A DNA stretch of 32,082 nt from Nitrospinota bacterium (GCA_016194375.1 JACQBU010000077.1:1-32082); one strand, 5' to 3'; shown: positions 7,413 to 15,673, counted from the first letter of the stretch. Notes: generated by a model not told the origin, from the letters alone. A program made the numbers and translations.

Positions 7413-7659
7413 CGTTGACGACCCTCTGGGGATGCATTTGCGCATGGCGTTCTCCCTGGCGGACCTTTGCTCGAGGCGCAAATGCGCCGTGAGGGTCGGG
7501 TTCGGCGGCCTATGGGCGGACGGTAAGGAGCTGACCGACGTCCTGGGGCTCGGAGTCGAGTCCGGAGAGACCATCACGCTTGAAACAAGCGGTCCCGGGG
7601 CCGAGGACGCGCTGGAGGAGCTAAAGAAGTTCTTCGCGCCCCCCGCCAAAACCCCCTAG
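7393..7659 (+). CDS. HPr-like phosphocarrier protein with Glu at position 46
   Basis: HPr relays phosphate from EI to EIIA proteins. The 88-residue product aligns without gaps to Bacillus subtilis HPr as I recall it. Gly13, His15 and Arg17 of the active centre are present (LGMHLRMA), with Leu16 and Met18 replacing the common Ala and Pro. At the regulatory site the sequence DGKELTDVLGLG puts Glu at residue 46, where HPr kinase would phosphorylate Ser. Together with the lack of hprK in this cluster, this suggests a permanently S46-phosphomimetic or simply unregulated HPr. It overlaps the EIIA gene by 20 bases. A gap of 97 bases separates it from ptsI. Confidence 0.88.
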   Translation: MPLAKVSVDDPLGMHLRMAFSLADLCSRRKCAVRVGFGGLWADGKELTDVLGLGVESGETITLETSGPGAEDALEELKKFFAPPAKTP

Positions 7660-7693
7660 CCGACGCCTTGGGACTGCGCGCGGATCTGCCGTG

Positions 7694-7728
7694 CCGGCCC
7701 TTTGCCGGGGGGTCATCCGGCTTTCTTT
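7694..7728 (+). promoter_or_regulatory. Candidate attenuator: two mutually exclusive hairpins between HPr and ptsI
   Basis: GCCGG at 7704-7708 can pair upstream with CCGGC at 7694-7698 (loop CCTTT) or downstream with CCGGC at 7717-7721 (loop 8). The second hairpin is followed by TTTCTTT at 7722-7728, like a weak intrinsic terminator. The stems are only 5 bp, so partial termination at most is expected. It lies in the only sizeable gap of the PTS genes and could tune EI relative to HPr and EIIA. Confidence 0.3.
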
Positions 7729-7756
7729 GAGGCGCAAAGTGGGATAAACTCCCCTC

Positions 7757-9544
7757 GTGAAAATATTTAAGGGAATCCTGGCGTCCCCCGGCATAGCGAT
7801 AGGCAAGGCGTACATCCTAAACCGGTTCCACGTAGCCGTGGTCTGCAGGAACATCGGCAAGGACGAGGCGTTTTTGGAGGTTGACCGCCTGAACGCCGCG
7901 GTCGAGGCGGTGCGAAAAGAGATGATAAAGTCGGCCCGGGAAAGCGTCGGCAACATCCCCGCCAACATGCGGGACATCTTCAACCCGCACATACAGATCC
8001 TCGAGGACCCCACGCTCATCGGGCACGCGAGGCAGATGGTTGAAAAAAAGCTGGTCAACGCCGAGTACGCCCTAAAGGAGACCTTCGACAAGTTTGTCCA
8101 GCGGTTCGAGAACATCCGCGACGGTTATTTCAAGGACCGTCTCCACGAAATCGAGCTTGTGGTGAACAAGCTCATAAGGGAGCTGATGGGCGCGGGCGTC
8201 GACGACGGCCTCTCAAAACTTAACGAGCCGGCGGTAATCTTCGCGCACGACCTCACGCCGTTCGACACGGCCCAGATGTCCGCAAAATACGTGCTGGGCT
8301 TCGTGACGGAGGCCGGCGGCAAGACCTCGCACACGGGCATCATCGCCTCCTCCCTCAACATCCCGGCCGTGGTCGGCGTGCCGAAAATACTCCGGTCGGT
8401 GGAGACCGGCGACAACGTCATAGTCGACGCCATCACCGGAAACGTCGTCATCAAGCCCACGGACCAGCAGTTTCAGTCGTACAATCAAAAACGCCAGCAC
8501 CTGCTGTTCCTCGCCAAAAAGATGGAGAAGGAGGCCGGCAAGGAGGCCAGGACCAGGGACGGCGTCCTTTTCAGGCTCACCGCGAACATCGAGTCCCCCT
8601 CGGACGTCCCCACCGCCGCCTCGCACGGAGCCGAGGGAATCGGGCTGTACAGGACGGAGTTTCTTTTTGTGCGGGGCAACAGGCTCCCCGACGAGGAGGA
8701 GCAGTTCAACGACTATAAGAAAGTGGCGCAACTCGTGGCGCCGTACGAGGCGATCATCCGGACGCTCGACCTCGGCGGGGACAAGATGCCCGGCCACATG
8801 GTCGAGGAGCCCGAGGCCAACCCCGCCCTCGGCCTCAGGGCCATACGGTACTGCCTCGACCAGCCGGCGGTCTTCAGGACGCAGTTGAGGAGCATCCTAC
8901 GCGCGTCCCATTACGGAAGGTTGCGCGTCATGTTCCCGATGGTGAGCAGTCTCGAGGAGTTCCTAAGGGCCAAGGCCATGCTCGAAAGGATGAAAAGGGA
9001 GCTGGACAAGGACGGCGTGCCGTACGACAAGAACCTGAAGGTCGGAATGATGGTGGAGACCCCGTCGGCCGCGCTGATGGTGACGCAGTTCGCCGTGAAC
9101 GAGGTGGACTTCTTCTCCGTGGGGACGAACGACCTCATCCAATACCTCCTGGCGATAGACAGGACGAACCAGAGCGTGGCGAACCTGTTCGAGCCATTGA
9201 ACCCCGCCGTCATCCGCCTCCTTTGGAACATAATCCAGTCGGCGAACAGGTACAAGGTGCCCGTGAGCGTGTGCGGCAAGATGAGCGCCGACCCCGTGTA
9301 CGCCTACCTCCTCATCGGGATGGGGGACATAGAAAACCTTTCCATGGATTCGAACTCGATACCGAAGCTGAAGGGGTTTTTGCGCGACGTCTCCGCCGAG
9401 GAGGCCAGAAAACACGTCCTGAAGGTGATGGAGTTCGACCGGGTGAGGGACACAAAAAAATATCTGACAAAAAACGTGACCCCGATGTTCTCCGAAGGGA
9501 TGTTCTCCGAGCTTATGGCGGAAGACGCCTCGGGTGACGCCTGA
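7757..9544 (+). CDS. ptsI: Phosphoenolpyruvate-protein phosphotransferase (PTS enzyme I)
   Basis: Enzyme I transfers phosphate from phosphoenolpyruvate to HPr. The N-terminal domain opens with FKGILASPGIAIGKAY; the phosphorylated histidine is His192 in GGKTSHTGIIA. The PEP-binding TIM barrel carries GIGLYRTEFLF, LDLGGDKMPGHM, the substrate-site DFFSVGTNDLIQYLLAIDR, and Cys506 in VSVCGKMSADP (more often CGEMAGDP). At 595 residues it is a plain EI without an N-terminal GAF domain, unlike PtsP of the nitrogen PTS. The start is GTG at 7757 with no clear ribosome-binding site. murJ overlaps its 3' end by 11 bases. Confidence 0.95.
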   Translation: MKIFKGILASPGIAIGKAYILNRFHVAVVCRNIGKDEAFLEVDRLNAAVEAVRKEMIKSARESVGNIPANMRDIFNPHIQILEDPTLIGHARQMVEKKLVNAEYALKETFDKFVQRFENIRDGYFKDRLHEIELVVNKLIRELMGAGVDDGLSKLNEPAVIFAHDLTPFDTAQMSAKYVLGFVTEAGGKTSHTGIIASSLNIPAVVGVPKILRSVETGDNVIVDAITGNVVIKPTDQQFQSYNQKRQHLLFLAKKMEKEAGKEARTRDGVLFRLTANIESPSDVPTAASHGAEGIGLYRTEFLFVRGNRLPDEEEQFNDYKKVAQLVAPYEAIIRTLDLGGDKMPGHMVEEPEANPALGLRAIRYCLDQPAVFRTQLRSILRASHYGRLRVMFPMVSSLEEFLRAKAMLERMKRELDKDGVPYDKNLKVGMMVETPSAALMVTQFAVNEVDFFSVGTNDLIQYLLAIDRTNQSVANLFEPLNPAVIRLLWNIIQSANRYKVPVSVCGKMSADPVYAYLLIGMGDIENLSMDSNSIPKLKGFLRDVSAEEARKHVLKVMEFDRVRDTKKYLTKNVTPMFSEGMFSELMAEDASGDA

Positions 9545-11126
9545 AAAAAATCCCGTGAGCGGCGGCAAGGCACGGGGGGGGCCGCATCCGTCGGTTCTGC
9601 GCTCCGCCGTGGTCGTCGGGTTCTTCACCCTGTTGAGCCGCGTTTTCGGGTTCCTGCGCGACATGGTCGTCGCCAACTACTTCGGCGCGCGCTCGGCGGC
9701 CGACGCCTTTTTCGTCGCCTTTAGGATACCAAACATGTTTCGCCAGCTCACGGCCGAGGGGGCGCTGTCCGCGGCCTTCGTGCCGCTGTTCACCAAGACG
9801 ATGATGGAGGACAGGGAAAAGGCGATGAGATTCGCCAACAACCTGCTGGTCACGCTCACCGTCGCGCTGACCGGCGCGGTCGTCGTCATGATAATATTTT
9901 CGCCGCTCCTGCTCAAGGTCATCGCGATAGGGTTCACCGGGGACGCCGCCAAGTTCGACCTCACCGTAAACCTCACGAGGTTGTTGTTCCCGTATCTCAT
10001 TTTCATATCGCTCGCCGCCGTGTTCATGGGAATGCTGAATTCGTTCCACCATTTCTCCTCGCCGGCGGCCTCGCCCGTTTTGCTCAACCTGGCCATAATC
10101 GTCTGCACGATCTTCCTCAGGGGCTACTTCTCGCTCCCGGTGTACGCCCTGGTCGTCGGCGTGCTCTTGGGCGGGTTGCTACAGCTGGCGGTCCAGGTTC
10201 CCTTCGCGATAAGGGAGGGGTTCGTCTTCAGGCCGGTCTTCGACCCTGGCTCCCGGCTCATCCGCAGGGTCGTCACGCTCAGCATCCCCGCCACGTTCGG
10301 CATTGCGGTGGCCGAGGTGAACCTTCTTGTGGACACGATGCTGGCCTCGCTTCTGGGCGAGGGGGCGGTGTCCTACCTTTATTACGCCCAGCGCCTCGTA
10401 CAGTTTCCGATGGGCGTGTTCGGCGTGGCGATGAGCACGGCGCTTCTGCCGACCCTATCCAGGCAGTCCTCCGGCGGTCAGGCGGGCAAGATGGTGGAGA
10501 CGGTCTCGGAGTCGTTCCGCATCACGATGTTTTTGATAATTCCGTCCATGGTCGGCCTCTTCGCGTTGCGGGAGCCGATAGTCCGGCTCATCTACGAGCA
10601 CGGGGAATTCACGCGCCTTCACACCGCCAACACCGCCTTCACGCTGGCCTTTTTCACGCTCGGCCTTCTTTCGTTTTCGGGCGTCAAAATCTTCGTGTCG
10701 GCGTTTTACGCGATGGGTGACACCAAGACGCCGGTTAAGATCGCCGCGCTCGCGATGGCGTTGAACGTAGCCCTCAACTTAATCCTGATGTGGCCGCTCA
10801 AGCAGGCGGGGCTCGCGCTGGCAACCTCGATGTCCTCGACCATAAACATGGCGCTTCTCGCCTGGCTGTTGAGAAAGCGGCTCGGCAGGTTGGACGGAAG
10901 GAGGATTTTTAAGTCGTTCAAGGGGATAACCTTCTCGGCGCTCGTGATGGCCGGCGTCATTTATGGCGCGTGGGGTCCGCTTTTCGGGGGCGGGTACACG
11001 GTCGCGGGGCTGTTGGCGATGTTGGCTATTGCCGGGTTTTCTTATTTTGTCGCCGCGTTCGCGCTCCGTCTGGAGGAGACCTCCCGCCTTTACGACGGCT
11101 TCAAGCGCCGATTTTCCGGATGGTGA
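9534..11126 (+). CDS. murJ: Lipid II flippase MurJ (MviN)
   Basis: MurJ moves the peptidoglycan precursor lipid II across the inner membrane. The 530-residue protein has about 14 hydrophobic segments of the MATE/MOP fold. Family signatures include FTLLSRVFGFLRDMVVANYF, ADAFFVAFRIPNMFRQLTAE and GALSAAFVPLF at the N-terminus, and YEHGEFTRLHT with FYAMGDTKTPVKIA in the second half. The start is GTG at 9534, overlapping ptsI; a second in-frame GTG at 9555 is an alternative, and neither has a good ribosome-binding site. The gene ends 11 bases before the convergent SulP gene, with no terminator in between. Confidence 0.94.
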   Translation: MTPEKNPVSGGKARGGPHPSVLRSAVVVGFFTLLSRVFGFLRDMVVANYFGARSAADAFFVAFRIPNMFRQLTAEGALSAAFVPLFTKTMMEDREKAMRFANNLLVTLTVALTGAVVVMIIFSPLLLKVIAIGFTGDAAKFDLTVNLTRLLFPYLIFISLAAVFMGMLNSFHHFSSPAASPVLLNLAIIVCTIFLRGYFSLPVYALVVGVLLGGLLQLAVQVPFAIREGFVFRPVFDPGSRLIRRVVTLSIPATFGIAVAEVNLLVDTMLASLLGEGAVSYLYYAQRLVQFPMGVFGVAMSTALLPTLSRQSSGGQAGKMVETVSESFRITMFLIIPSMVGLFALREPIVRLIYEHGEFTRLHTANTAFTLAFFTLGLLSFSGVKIFVSAFYAMGDTKTPVKIAALAMALNVALNLILMWPLKQAGLALATSMSSTINMALLAWLLRKRLGRLDGRRIFKSFKGITFSALVMAGVIYGAWGPLFGGGYTVAGLLAMLAIAGFSYFVAAFALRLEETSRLYDGFKRRFSGW

Positions 11127-11137
11127 AGACCGTTTTC

Positions 11138-13327
11138 TTACGAGCGCAGGGCGTGTATTTCGGCGTTCGCGTAGCGCAACCGGCTCGCGAGCAACCTCGC
11201 AAGGCCGTCGAGCAGGTTGATGGCGGCCATCTTGTGCTCCGCGGCGAGGTCGTCAAAAACCTTACGCGAAAGCACGTATAGGTCGGAGTCCGTCTGGGCC
11301 ACCGCGCTCGCCGACCGGGCGCTCCCGTCCAGAAAGGACATTTCACCGAAGAAGGCGCCCCGCCCGAAGGTGGCGATGTGGTGGACCTGTTTTTCATCCA
11401 AGGGGATCAGTATGCGCACCTCCCCCTTTCTTATCAGGAACAACTCGTCGCCGGAGTCGCCCAAGGCGAAAATCTGTTCGCCGGCCTTGAACGAGCGTTT
11501 CTCCATTCGCGACTCAAGGACGGCCAGAGTTTCTTCCTTCCGATCCCTGAAAAGCTCCAGTTCGTGCAGTTTAAGGCGTTCCTCCTCGGCGCGTTCCACG
11601 GAGGCCTCCTTAAGGATGCGGTCCTCGACCCATTGGAGGGCGTCGTCAAGCTCGTTGAAGTCCCTTGTGGTGCTTTTCCACCTCACCAGCCCCACCTGGT
11701 CGAAATACTCTTGAATGTCCTTTCCGCTTGGGAGGTGTTTTGGAATCTGGCTGAAAATCAGGAACCCGTTGCGTTCGGCGAGCCGGGTCTTGACCTGTTC
11801 GAGCATGTGCGTCGCCGTCATGTCCACCGTCTGGACGCGACGCATGTCCAAAATCACGTAGGTTCTCGACTTTATTTCCTTCTCGATTTCCGTGAAAAGC
11901 TGGTCCGTGGTCCCAAAAAAAAGGCTCCCCTGCAGTTCGAAAATCACGAGCTGGTCTCCGCGCTGTTTTAATATCTCCGTCTCCTTCTGCAGGCGGATGT
12001 GCTTGGAGGACGTCTCGTTGCCGTAAGTCTTGCTCCGGACGACCTTGCCGCCGATCTGCTCCCGGACGAACAAGGCGACGGCGAGCACCACGCCCGTGCC
12101 GGACGCCGCAATCAGGCTTACAGTGAGCGAGACGATTATGACCGCGGCTATCACCGCAAAGTCCAGTATGGTCGAGCGCGACTTCAGGAAGGAGAGCGTG
12201 TGTCGGTCAATCATCCGAAAGCCGATGACTATCAATATGCCCGACAGGGCGGCCGTCGGCACCCGGGCTATCAAGCCGCCCAGCACAAGAAACGCGACGA
12301 GCGCCAAAATCCCCTCGATTATGCCCGAGAGGCGGCTTTTGGCGCCGCTCGACATGTTTACCAGCGTGGCCCCCATCGTGCCCGAGCCGGGGATGCCGCC
12401 GACCACCGCCGACGCTATGTTGCCGACCCCCTGGCCCAACAGCTCGCGGTTGGAGTTGTGCCGGGAGCTTGTGAGGGCGTCCAAAACGACGCAGGTCTTA
12501 AGGGTGTCGATCGAGAGCAGAACCGCCAGGGTCAGGGCGGGCGTAATCAACCCCGTGAGGTCGTCGAGCCGGAGGCCGGCGACCGCCTTCCAGCGGCCGG
12601 TTACGACTTCAGCCATCCCGCCTTCCGCCCCCCCCAGGGGGCCGACGACCAGCGGGTTGCCCGCCAGGGTCAGCAACGAGCTGTCGGCCAGACCCAGCGC
12701 AAAATACGAAAGCATTCCGGCCAGCAGGCCGAGAATGGCGGCCGGGACGGCCTTGGTGATTTTGTCGGCTCCCAACATGACCGCCATCGTGACCAAGCCG
12801 ACCACGACGCCCTGCCAATGCCATAAATTAAGCGAGACGAGCGACTCCCAGAAATGGACGTTCTTCGGCACGCCCAGAAATTTTGGAAGCTGGCTTGCGA
12901 TGATGTAAAAACCGACGCCGCTTAGATAGCCGCTGACGACCGGGTAGGGCATGTATTTGATCAACGTCCCAAGGCCCGCGGCGCCGAAGACGACTTGTAT
13001 GACGCCGGCCATCAAACCCAGCAGGGACAGCATCAGAAGGGCCGACTCAAGGCCGCTTCCCTTGTGCATATATTCGACGACGAACGCGGTGAGCACGGCC
13101 GCCGCCGGTGCGCACGGGGCGGTGATGAGGCGGTTGGTTCCGCCCAGCGCCGGCGCCAAAAGGCCGAGCGCCGTCACCCCGAGGATTCCCGCAATCGCCC
13201 CCTGCGCGAGGAAGGAACCGCCGAGGGGGGAATAAATGCTCACGCCAAAGGCGATGGCGGAGGGGAGGGCGATCAACATGGCCGTAAGGCCGCCCCAAAA
13301 ATCGCCGGAAAGATTATCGCGATTCAT
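11138..13327 (-). CDS. SulP-family anion transporter with STAS and cyclic nucleotide-binding domains
   Basis: This 729-residue protein combines three modules. A SulP (SLC26-like) membrane domain covers ~1-420, with PSAIAFGVSIYSPLGG, AQGAIAGILG and many hydrophobic helices. A STAS domain at ~455-560 includes LDMRRVQTVDMTATHMLEQV. A cyclic nucleotide-binding domain covers ~600-729, with cassette FGEMSFLDGSARSASAVA retaining the Glu and Arg that hold the cyclic phosphate. SulP proteins carry sulfate, bicarbonate or dicarboxylates; the substrate is not evident here. The ATG at 13327 (GAGGAG 13 bases upstream) is chosen over TTG at 13363 because the family sequence starts there. Gating by a cyclic nucleotide is inferred from the domain. 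No cyclase is encoded nearby. Confidence 0.92.
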   Translation of the reverse strand: MNRDNLSGDFWGGLTAMLIALPSAIAFGVSIYSPLGGSFLAQGAIAGILGVTALGLLAPALGGTNRLITAPCAPAAAVLTAFVVEYMHKGSGLESALLMLSLLGLMAGVIQVVFGAAGLGTLIKYMPYPVVSGYLSGVGFYIIASQLPKFLGVPKNVHFWESLVSLNLWHWQGVVVGLVTMAVMLGADKITKAVPAAILGLLAGMLSYFALGLADSSLLTLAGNPLVVGPLGGAEGGMAEVVTGRWKAVAGLRLDDLTGLITPALTLAVLLSIDTLKTCVVLDALTSSRHNSNRELLGQGVGNIASAVVGGIPGSGTMGATLVNMSSGAKSRLSGIIEGILALVAFLVLGGLIARVPTAALSGILIVIGFRMIDRHTLSFLKSRSTILDFAVIAAVIIVSLTVSLIAASGTGVVLAVALFVREQIGGKVVRSKTYGNETSSKHIRLQKETEILKQRGDQLVIFELQGSLFFGTTDQLFTEIEKEIKSRTYVILDMRRVQTVDMTATHMLEQVKTRLAERNGFLIFSQIPKHLPSGKDIQEYFDQVGLVRWKSTTRDFNELDDALQWVEDRILKEASVERAEEERLKLHELELFRDRKEETLAVLESRMEKRSFKAGEQIFALGDSGDELFLIRKGEVRILIPLDEKQVHHIATFGRGAFFGEMSFLDGSARSASAVAQTDSDLYVLSRKVFDDLAAEHKMAAINLLDGLARLLASRLRYANAEIHALRS

Positions 13328-13393
13328 GACAAATTCCGTTCTCCTCACCCATGCGTGCGTCAACGGCCGGTTGCTTCGCGGCGTGGCCGCGGG

Positions 13394-14158
13394 CTAAGGC
13401 GCTTCCTTCCGGCGGGTCGGGCGGGGCGGCTTCTTGGATCCGTGGAGGAGGGAGCCTATCTCCTTCTGCGAAAGGTGGCGGTAGTCGCCCGGCTGGAGTG
13501 TTCCGAGCTTTATCGGCCCGTACGCGACCCTGGCGAGTTTGGAAACCGGATGCCCGAGTGCCTGGCAAAGCACCTTGATGTGCCTGTTCTTCCCCTCCGT
13601 GAGGCCTATGAGCAACGTCGAATTTTTTCCGGTGGCCCTTTCGACCCGGACGTCGTGGAACCTGTATTTTTCCCCCTCCACCGTTATCCCGCCTAGCATG
13701 CGCCCGACCTCCTTGGGGGTGACGACGCCGCGCACCCTGGCAGAGTATGTTTTGACGACGCCGGAGGACGGGTGCGCCAGCTTTTGCGCAAAATCCCCGT
13801 CGTTCGTCAAAAGCAGGACGCCGGTGGTGTTGAAGTCCAGCCGCCCGACGGGGAACAGCCGCTCGTCCACGTGCCTTATGATGTCCGTTACGGTGGTCCT
13901 TCCCTGGTCGTCCTTGACCGTGCAAATCACCCCGGCGGGCTTGTTCATTATCAGATACGTCTTCGGCTGGGGCCTGACCGGCTTGCCGTCGCAGGTTATC
14001 GCGTCATGATACGGGTCCGCCTTGAACCCAAGCTCCGTGACGGCGGCTCCGTTGACCTTCACCCTTCCCTGGGCGATGGCCTCCTCCGCCTTTCGCCTCG
14101 AGAACAAGCCGGCCTCAGCCAGGATTTTTTGAAGCCGCGTCTTTTCCGTCTTCCTCAT
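13394..14158 (-). CDS. rluB: 23S rRNA pseudouridine synthase, RsuA/RluB family
   Basis: The enzyme isomerises a uridine in rRNA; RluB acts on 23S U2605. An N-terminal S4 RNA-binding domain (TRLQKILAEAGLFSRRKAEE, residues ~6-60) is followed by the catalytic domain with the active-site Asp in FPVGRLDFNTTGVLLLTNDG. LTEGKNRHIKVLCQALGHPV and LARVAYGPIKLGTL are further family blocks. RluB is favoured over RsuA, RluE or RluF by its usual link to scpA/scpB, but the target is inferred. The ATG at 14158 has a good GAGGGGG site. The gene begins inside the 3' end of scpB (44-base overlap). The C-terminus is a basic tail (SKKPPRPTRRKEAP). Confidence 0.9.
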   Translation of the reverse strand: MRKTEKTRLQKILAEAGLFSRRKAEEAIAQGRVKVNGAAVTELGFKADPYHDAITCDGKPVRPQPKTYLIMNKPAGVICTVKDDQGRTTVTDIIRHVDERLFPVGRLDFNTTGVLLLTNDGDFAQKLAHPSSGVVKTYSARVRGVVTPKEVGRMLGGITVEGEKYRFHDVRVERATGKNSTLLIGLTEGKNRHIKVLCQALGHPVSKLARVAYGPIKLGTLQPGDYRHLSQKEIGSLLHGSKKPPRPTRRKEAP

Positions 14159-14854
14159 CCGGCGCCCCCTCGCTTTCTTCGACGTTTTCCGCGCCCAAGG
14201 TCGGATCCTCGGGTTCGTCCACGCCGCCGTCGTCGTCCGTCGCGGCCTCGGAGTCCGCAAAATCCTGCTCAAACCGCAGGCGCTCCTGCAGGGCCGCCGT
14301 CTCGTCGCCCGGGAGGTCCTTGAGGGTCGGCAGGTCGCCCAATTTTACCAGGCCGAAATATTCAAGAAATTTTCTGGTGGTGCCGAACGTCACGGGTTTT
14401 CCCGGGACGCGTTTTCTGCCGAGGGATTTAATCAAATTTTTGTCCAGGAGGTTCTTTAGCACGCCCGAGGAGTCGACGCCGCGTATGTCCTCTATCTCCT
14501 GCCTTGTTATCGGCTGGCGGTAGGCTATCATTGAAAGCGTTTCCAGGGCCGCCTGGGAGAGTTTTGTGGACCGGCTTATCTTGTGGAACCTCTTGACCCA
14601 TTCCCCGAGCTCGGGTTTGGTGCGAAGTTGGAATCCACCGGCTATTTCGACGATTTGCAGTCCGTGGTCCTCGTATTTCGCGTTGAGCCCCCTCATCAAT
14701 TCCGCGACGTCCGCGACGTCCGCGACGTCCGCGGCGTCCGCGGCCTCGCCGGCGTCGGATCCCTCGAGGATGGCGCGAATGTCGTCCGCCGTCACGGGCG
14801 CGTCCGAGACGAACAAACCGCCTCGACGGCCCTCATCGCCTCATTTCTATCCAT
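14115..14854 (-). CDS. scpB: Segregation and condensation protein ScpB, apparent 1-base frameshift near the start
   Basis: ScpB is the kite-type winged-helix partner of ScpA in the SMC condensin. The main frame (14816 to 14115) reads LFVSDAPVTADDIRAIL, then LSQAALETLSMIAYRQPITRQEIEDIRGVDSSGVL and FGTTRKFLEYFGL, all diagnostic. The expected first residues, MDRNEAMRAVEAV, lie in another frame from ATG 14854, just after the scpA stop and behind AGGAAAGGA. That frame closes at 14792 after 20 codons. Adding one T to the GTTTG at 14818-14814 would give a continuous EAVLFVSDAP. So the gene is either misread here, mutated, recoded, or started at the TTG at 14816. It also has an Ala/Asp/Val repeat insertion and an acidic tail. 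Confidence 0.88.
14702..14746 (-). repeat. 9-bp tandem repeat within scpB (five units)
   Basis: CCGCGACGT occurs three times exactly (14702-14728), followed by two degenerate copies (CCGCGGCGT, CCGCGGCCT). On the coding strand it makes an Ala-Asp-Val repeat (ADAADVADVADVAE), inserted between the first winged-helix segment and the rest of ScpB. The 9-base unit preserves the frame, so copy number can change without breaking the gene. Confidence 0.85.
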
Positions 14855-14857
14855 GGC

Positions 14858-15673
14858 TCATTCCTTTCCTATTGCCGGCGGCGGCTCGTCGTCCGCCGTT
14901 GCGTCGCTTTCTTCGGCGCCGTTTTCCGCGTCCGCGCCGGCCTCGGTCAGCGTGAACGTCGGGCCGTTCTCCGTCTTTTGCACCCAGATTCGGCCGTTAT
15001 CTTGGAACGCCCGCACCAACTGCTGTTTTATCAGCTCAAGGAGGGCGAGAAAGGTCCCGATTATCTCCATGTTGTTGCGTATGCCCCTGAAAAGCTCCTC
15101 GAAGACGATTCTCGGGGTCGTTTCCATCAGTTCCATGAGCTCGTTCATTTTTTCCGTGACCGAGACGTCCTCGAGGGTGACCTCGTAAAGGTCCGGCTTT
15201 CCGCTTTCGGCCACAACCTTTCTGAACAGCGCCAAGAGCTGGAACACCGAGACCTCCTTGAGGTAGTCGGCGTCGTCCTCGTCCCATTCGGACGGGAAGT
15301 TGCGCGCGAAACTGTCCGACTGGGCCGACTCCCTTTCGCGAAGGGCGGCGGCGGAATCCTTGAATTTCTTGTACTCGAGCAGACGCCGGACAAGCTCCTC
15401 GCGGGGATCCTCGCCGGATTCTTCGTCGCCCGTCGCCGGCGGGGCGGGCAACAGCATGCGGGACTTGATGAAAACGAGCGTGGCGGCCATTACCAGGAAC
15501 TCGCCGGCTATCTCCATGTTCAACTGCTTCATCATTTCGAGGTATTCAAAGTACTGCTGGGTGATTTTGGATATGGGGATGTCGTAGATGCTGACCTCCT
15601 CCTCCTTTATGAGGTGGAGGAGCAGGTCAAGCGGCCCCTCGAAAACGTCAAGTTTTATCTTATATTCCGTCAT
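14858..15673 (-). CDS. scpA: Segregation and condensation protein ScpA (kleisin)
   Basis: ScpA is the kleisin that bridges the SMC heads in the bacterial condensin. The N-terminus (YKIKLDVFEGPLDLLLHLIK, EEEVSIYDIPISKITQQYFEYL) is the most conserved part, followed by AGEFLVMAATLVFIKSRMLLP. The C-terminal winged helix is visible around TTPRIVFEELFRGIRN and GTFLALLELIKQQLVRAFQ. Its length of 271 residues is usual. The start is ATG at 15673. A -10-like element and a GC hairpin lie upstream. scpB follows directly: its likely ATG is 3 bases after the scpA stop. Confidence 0.94.
   Translation of the reverse strand: MTEYKIKLDVFEGPLDLLLHLIKEEEVSIYDIPISKITQQYFEYLEMMKQLNMEIAGEFLVMAATLVFIKSRMLLPAPPATGDEESGEDPREELVRRLLEYKKFKDSAAALRERESAQSDSFARNFPSEWDEDDADYLKEVSVFQLLALFRKVVAESGKPDLYEVTLEDVSVTEKMNELMELMETTPRIVFEELFRGIRNNMEIIGTFLALLELIKQQLVRAFQDNGRIWVQKTENGPTFTLTEAGADAENGAEESDATADDEPPPAIGKE

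Noticed and set aside
12030-12908. A 292-codon open frame on the plus strand inside the SulP gene
   Set aside because: Antisense to the SulP membrane domain, rich in Pro, Arg, Thr and Ser without recognisable motifs.
14159-14272. N-terminal extension of the pseudouridine synthase
   Set aside because: It is antiframe to the ScpB acidic tail and lacks homology; the S4 domain starts at the ATG at 14158, which has a GAGGGGG site.
14702-14746. Short regular repeat as a CRISPR-like array
   Set aside because: Units are 9 bp with no spacers and encode part of ScpB. No CRISPR array was seen in the window.
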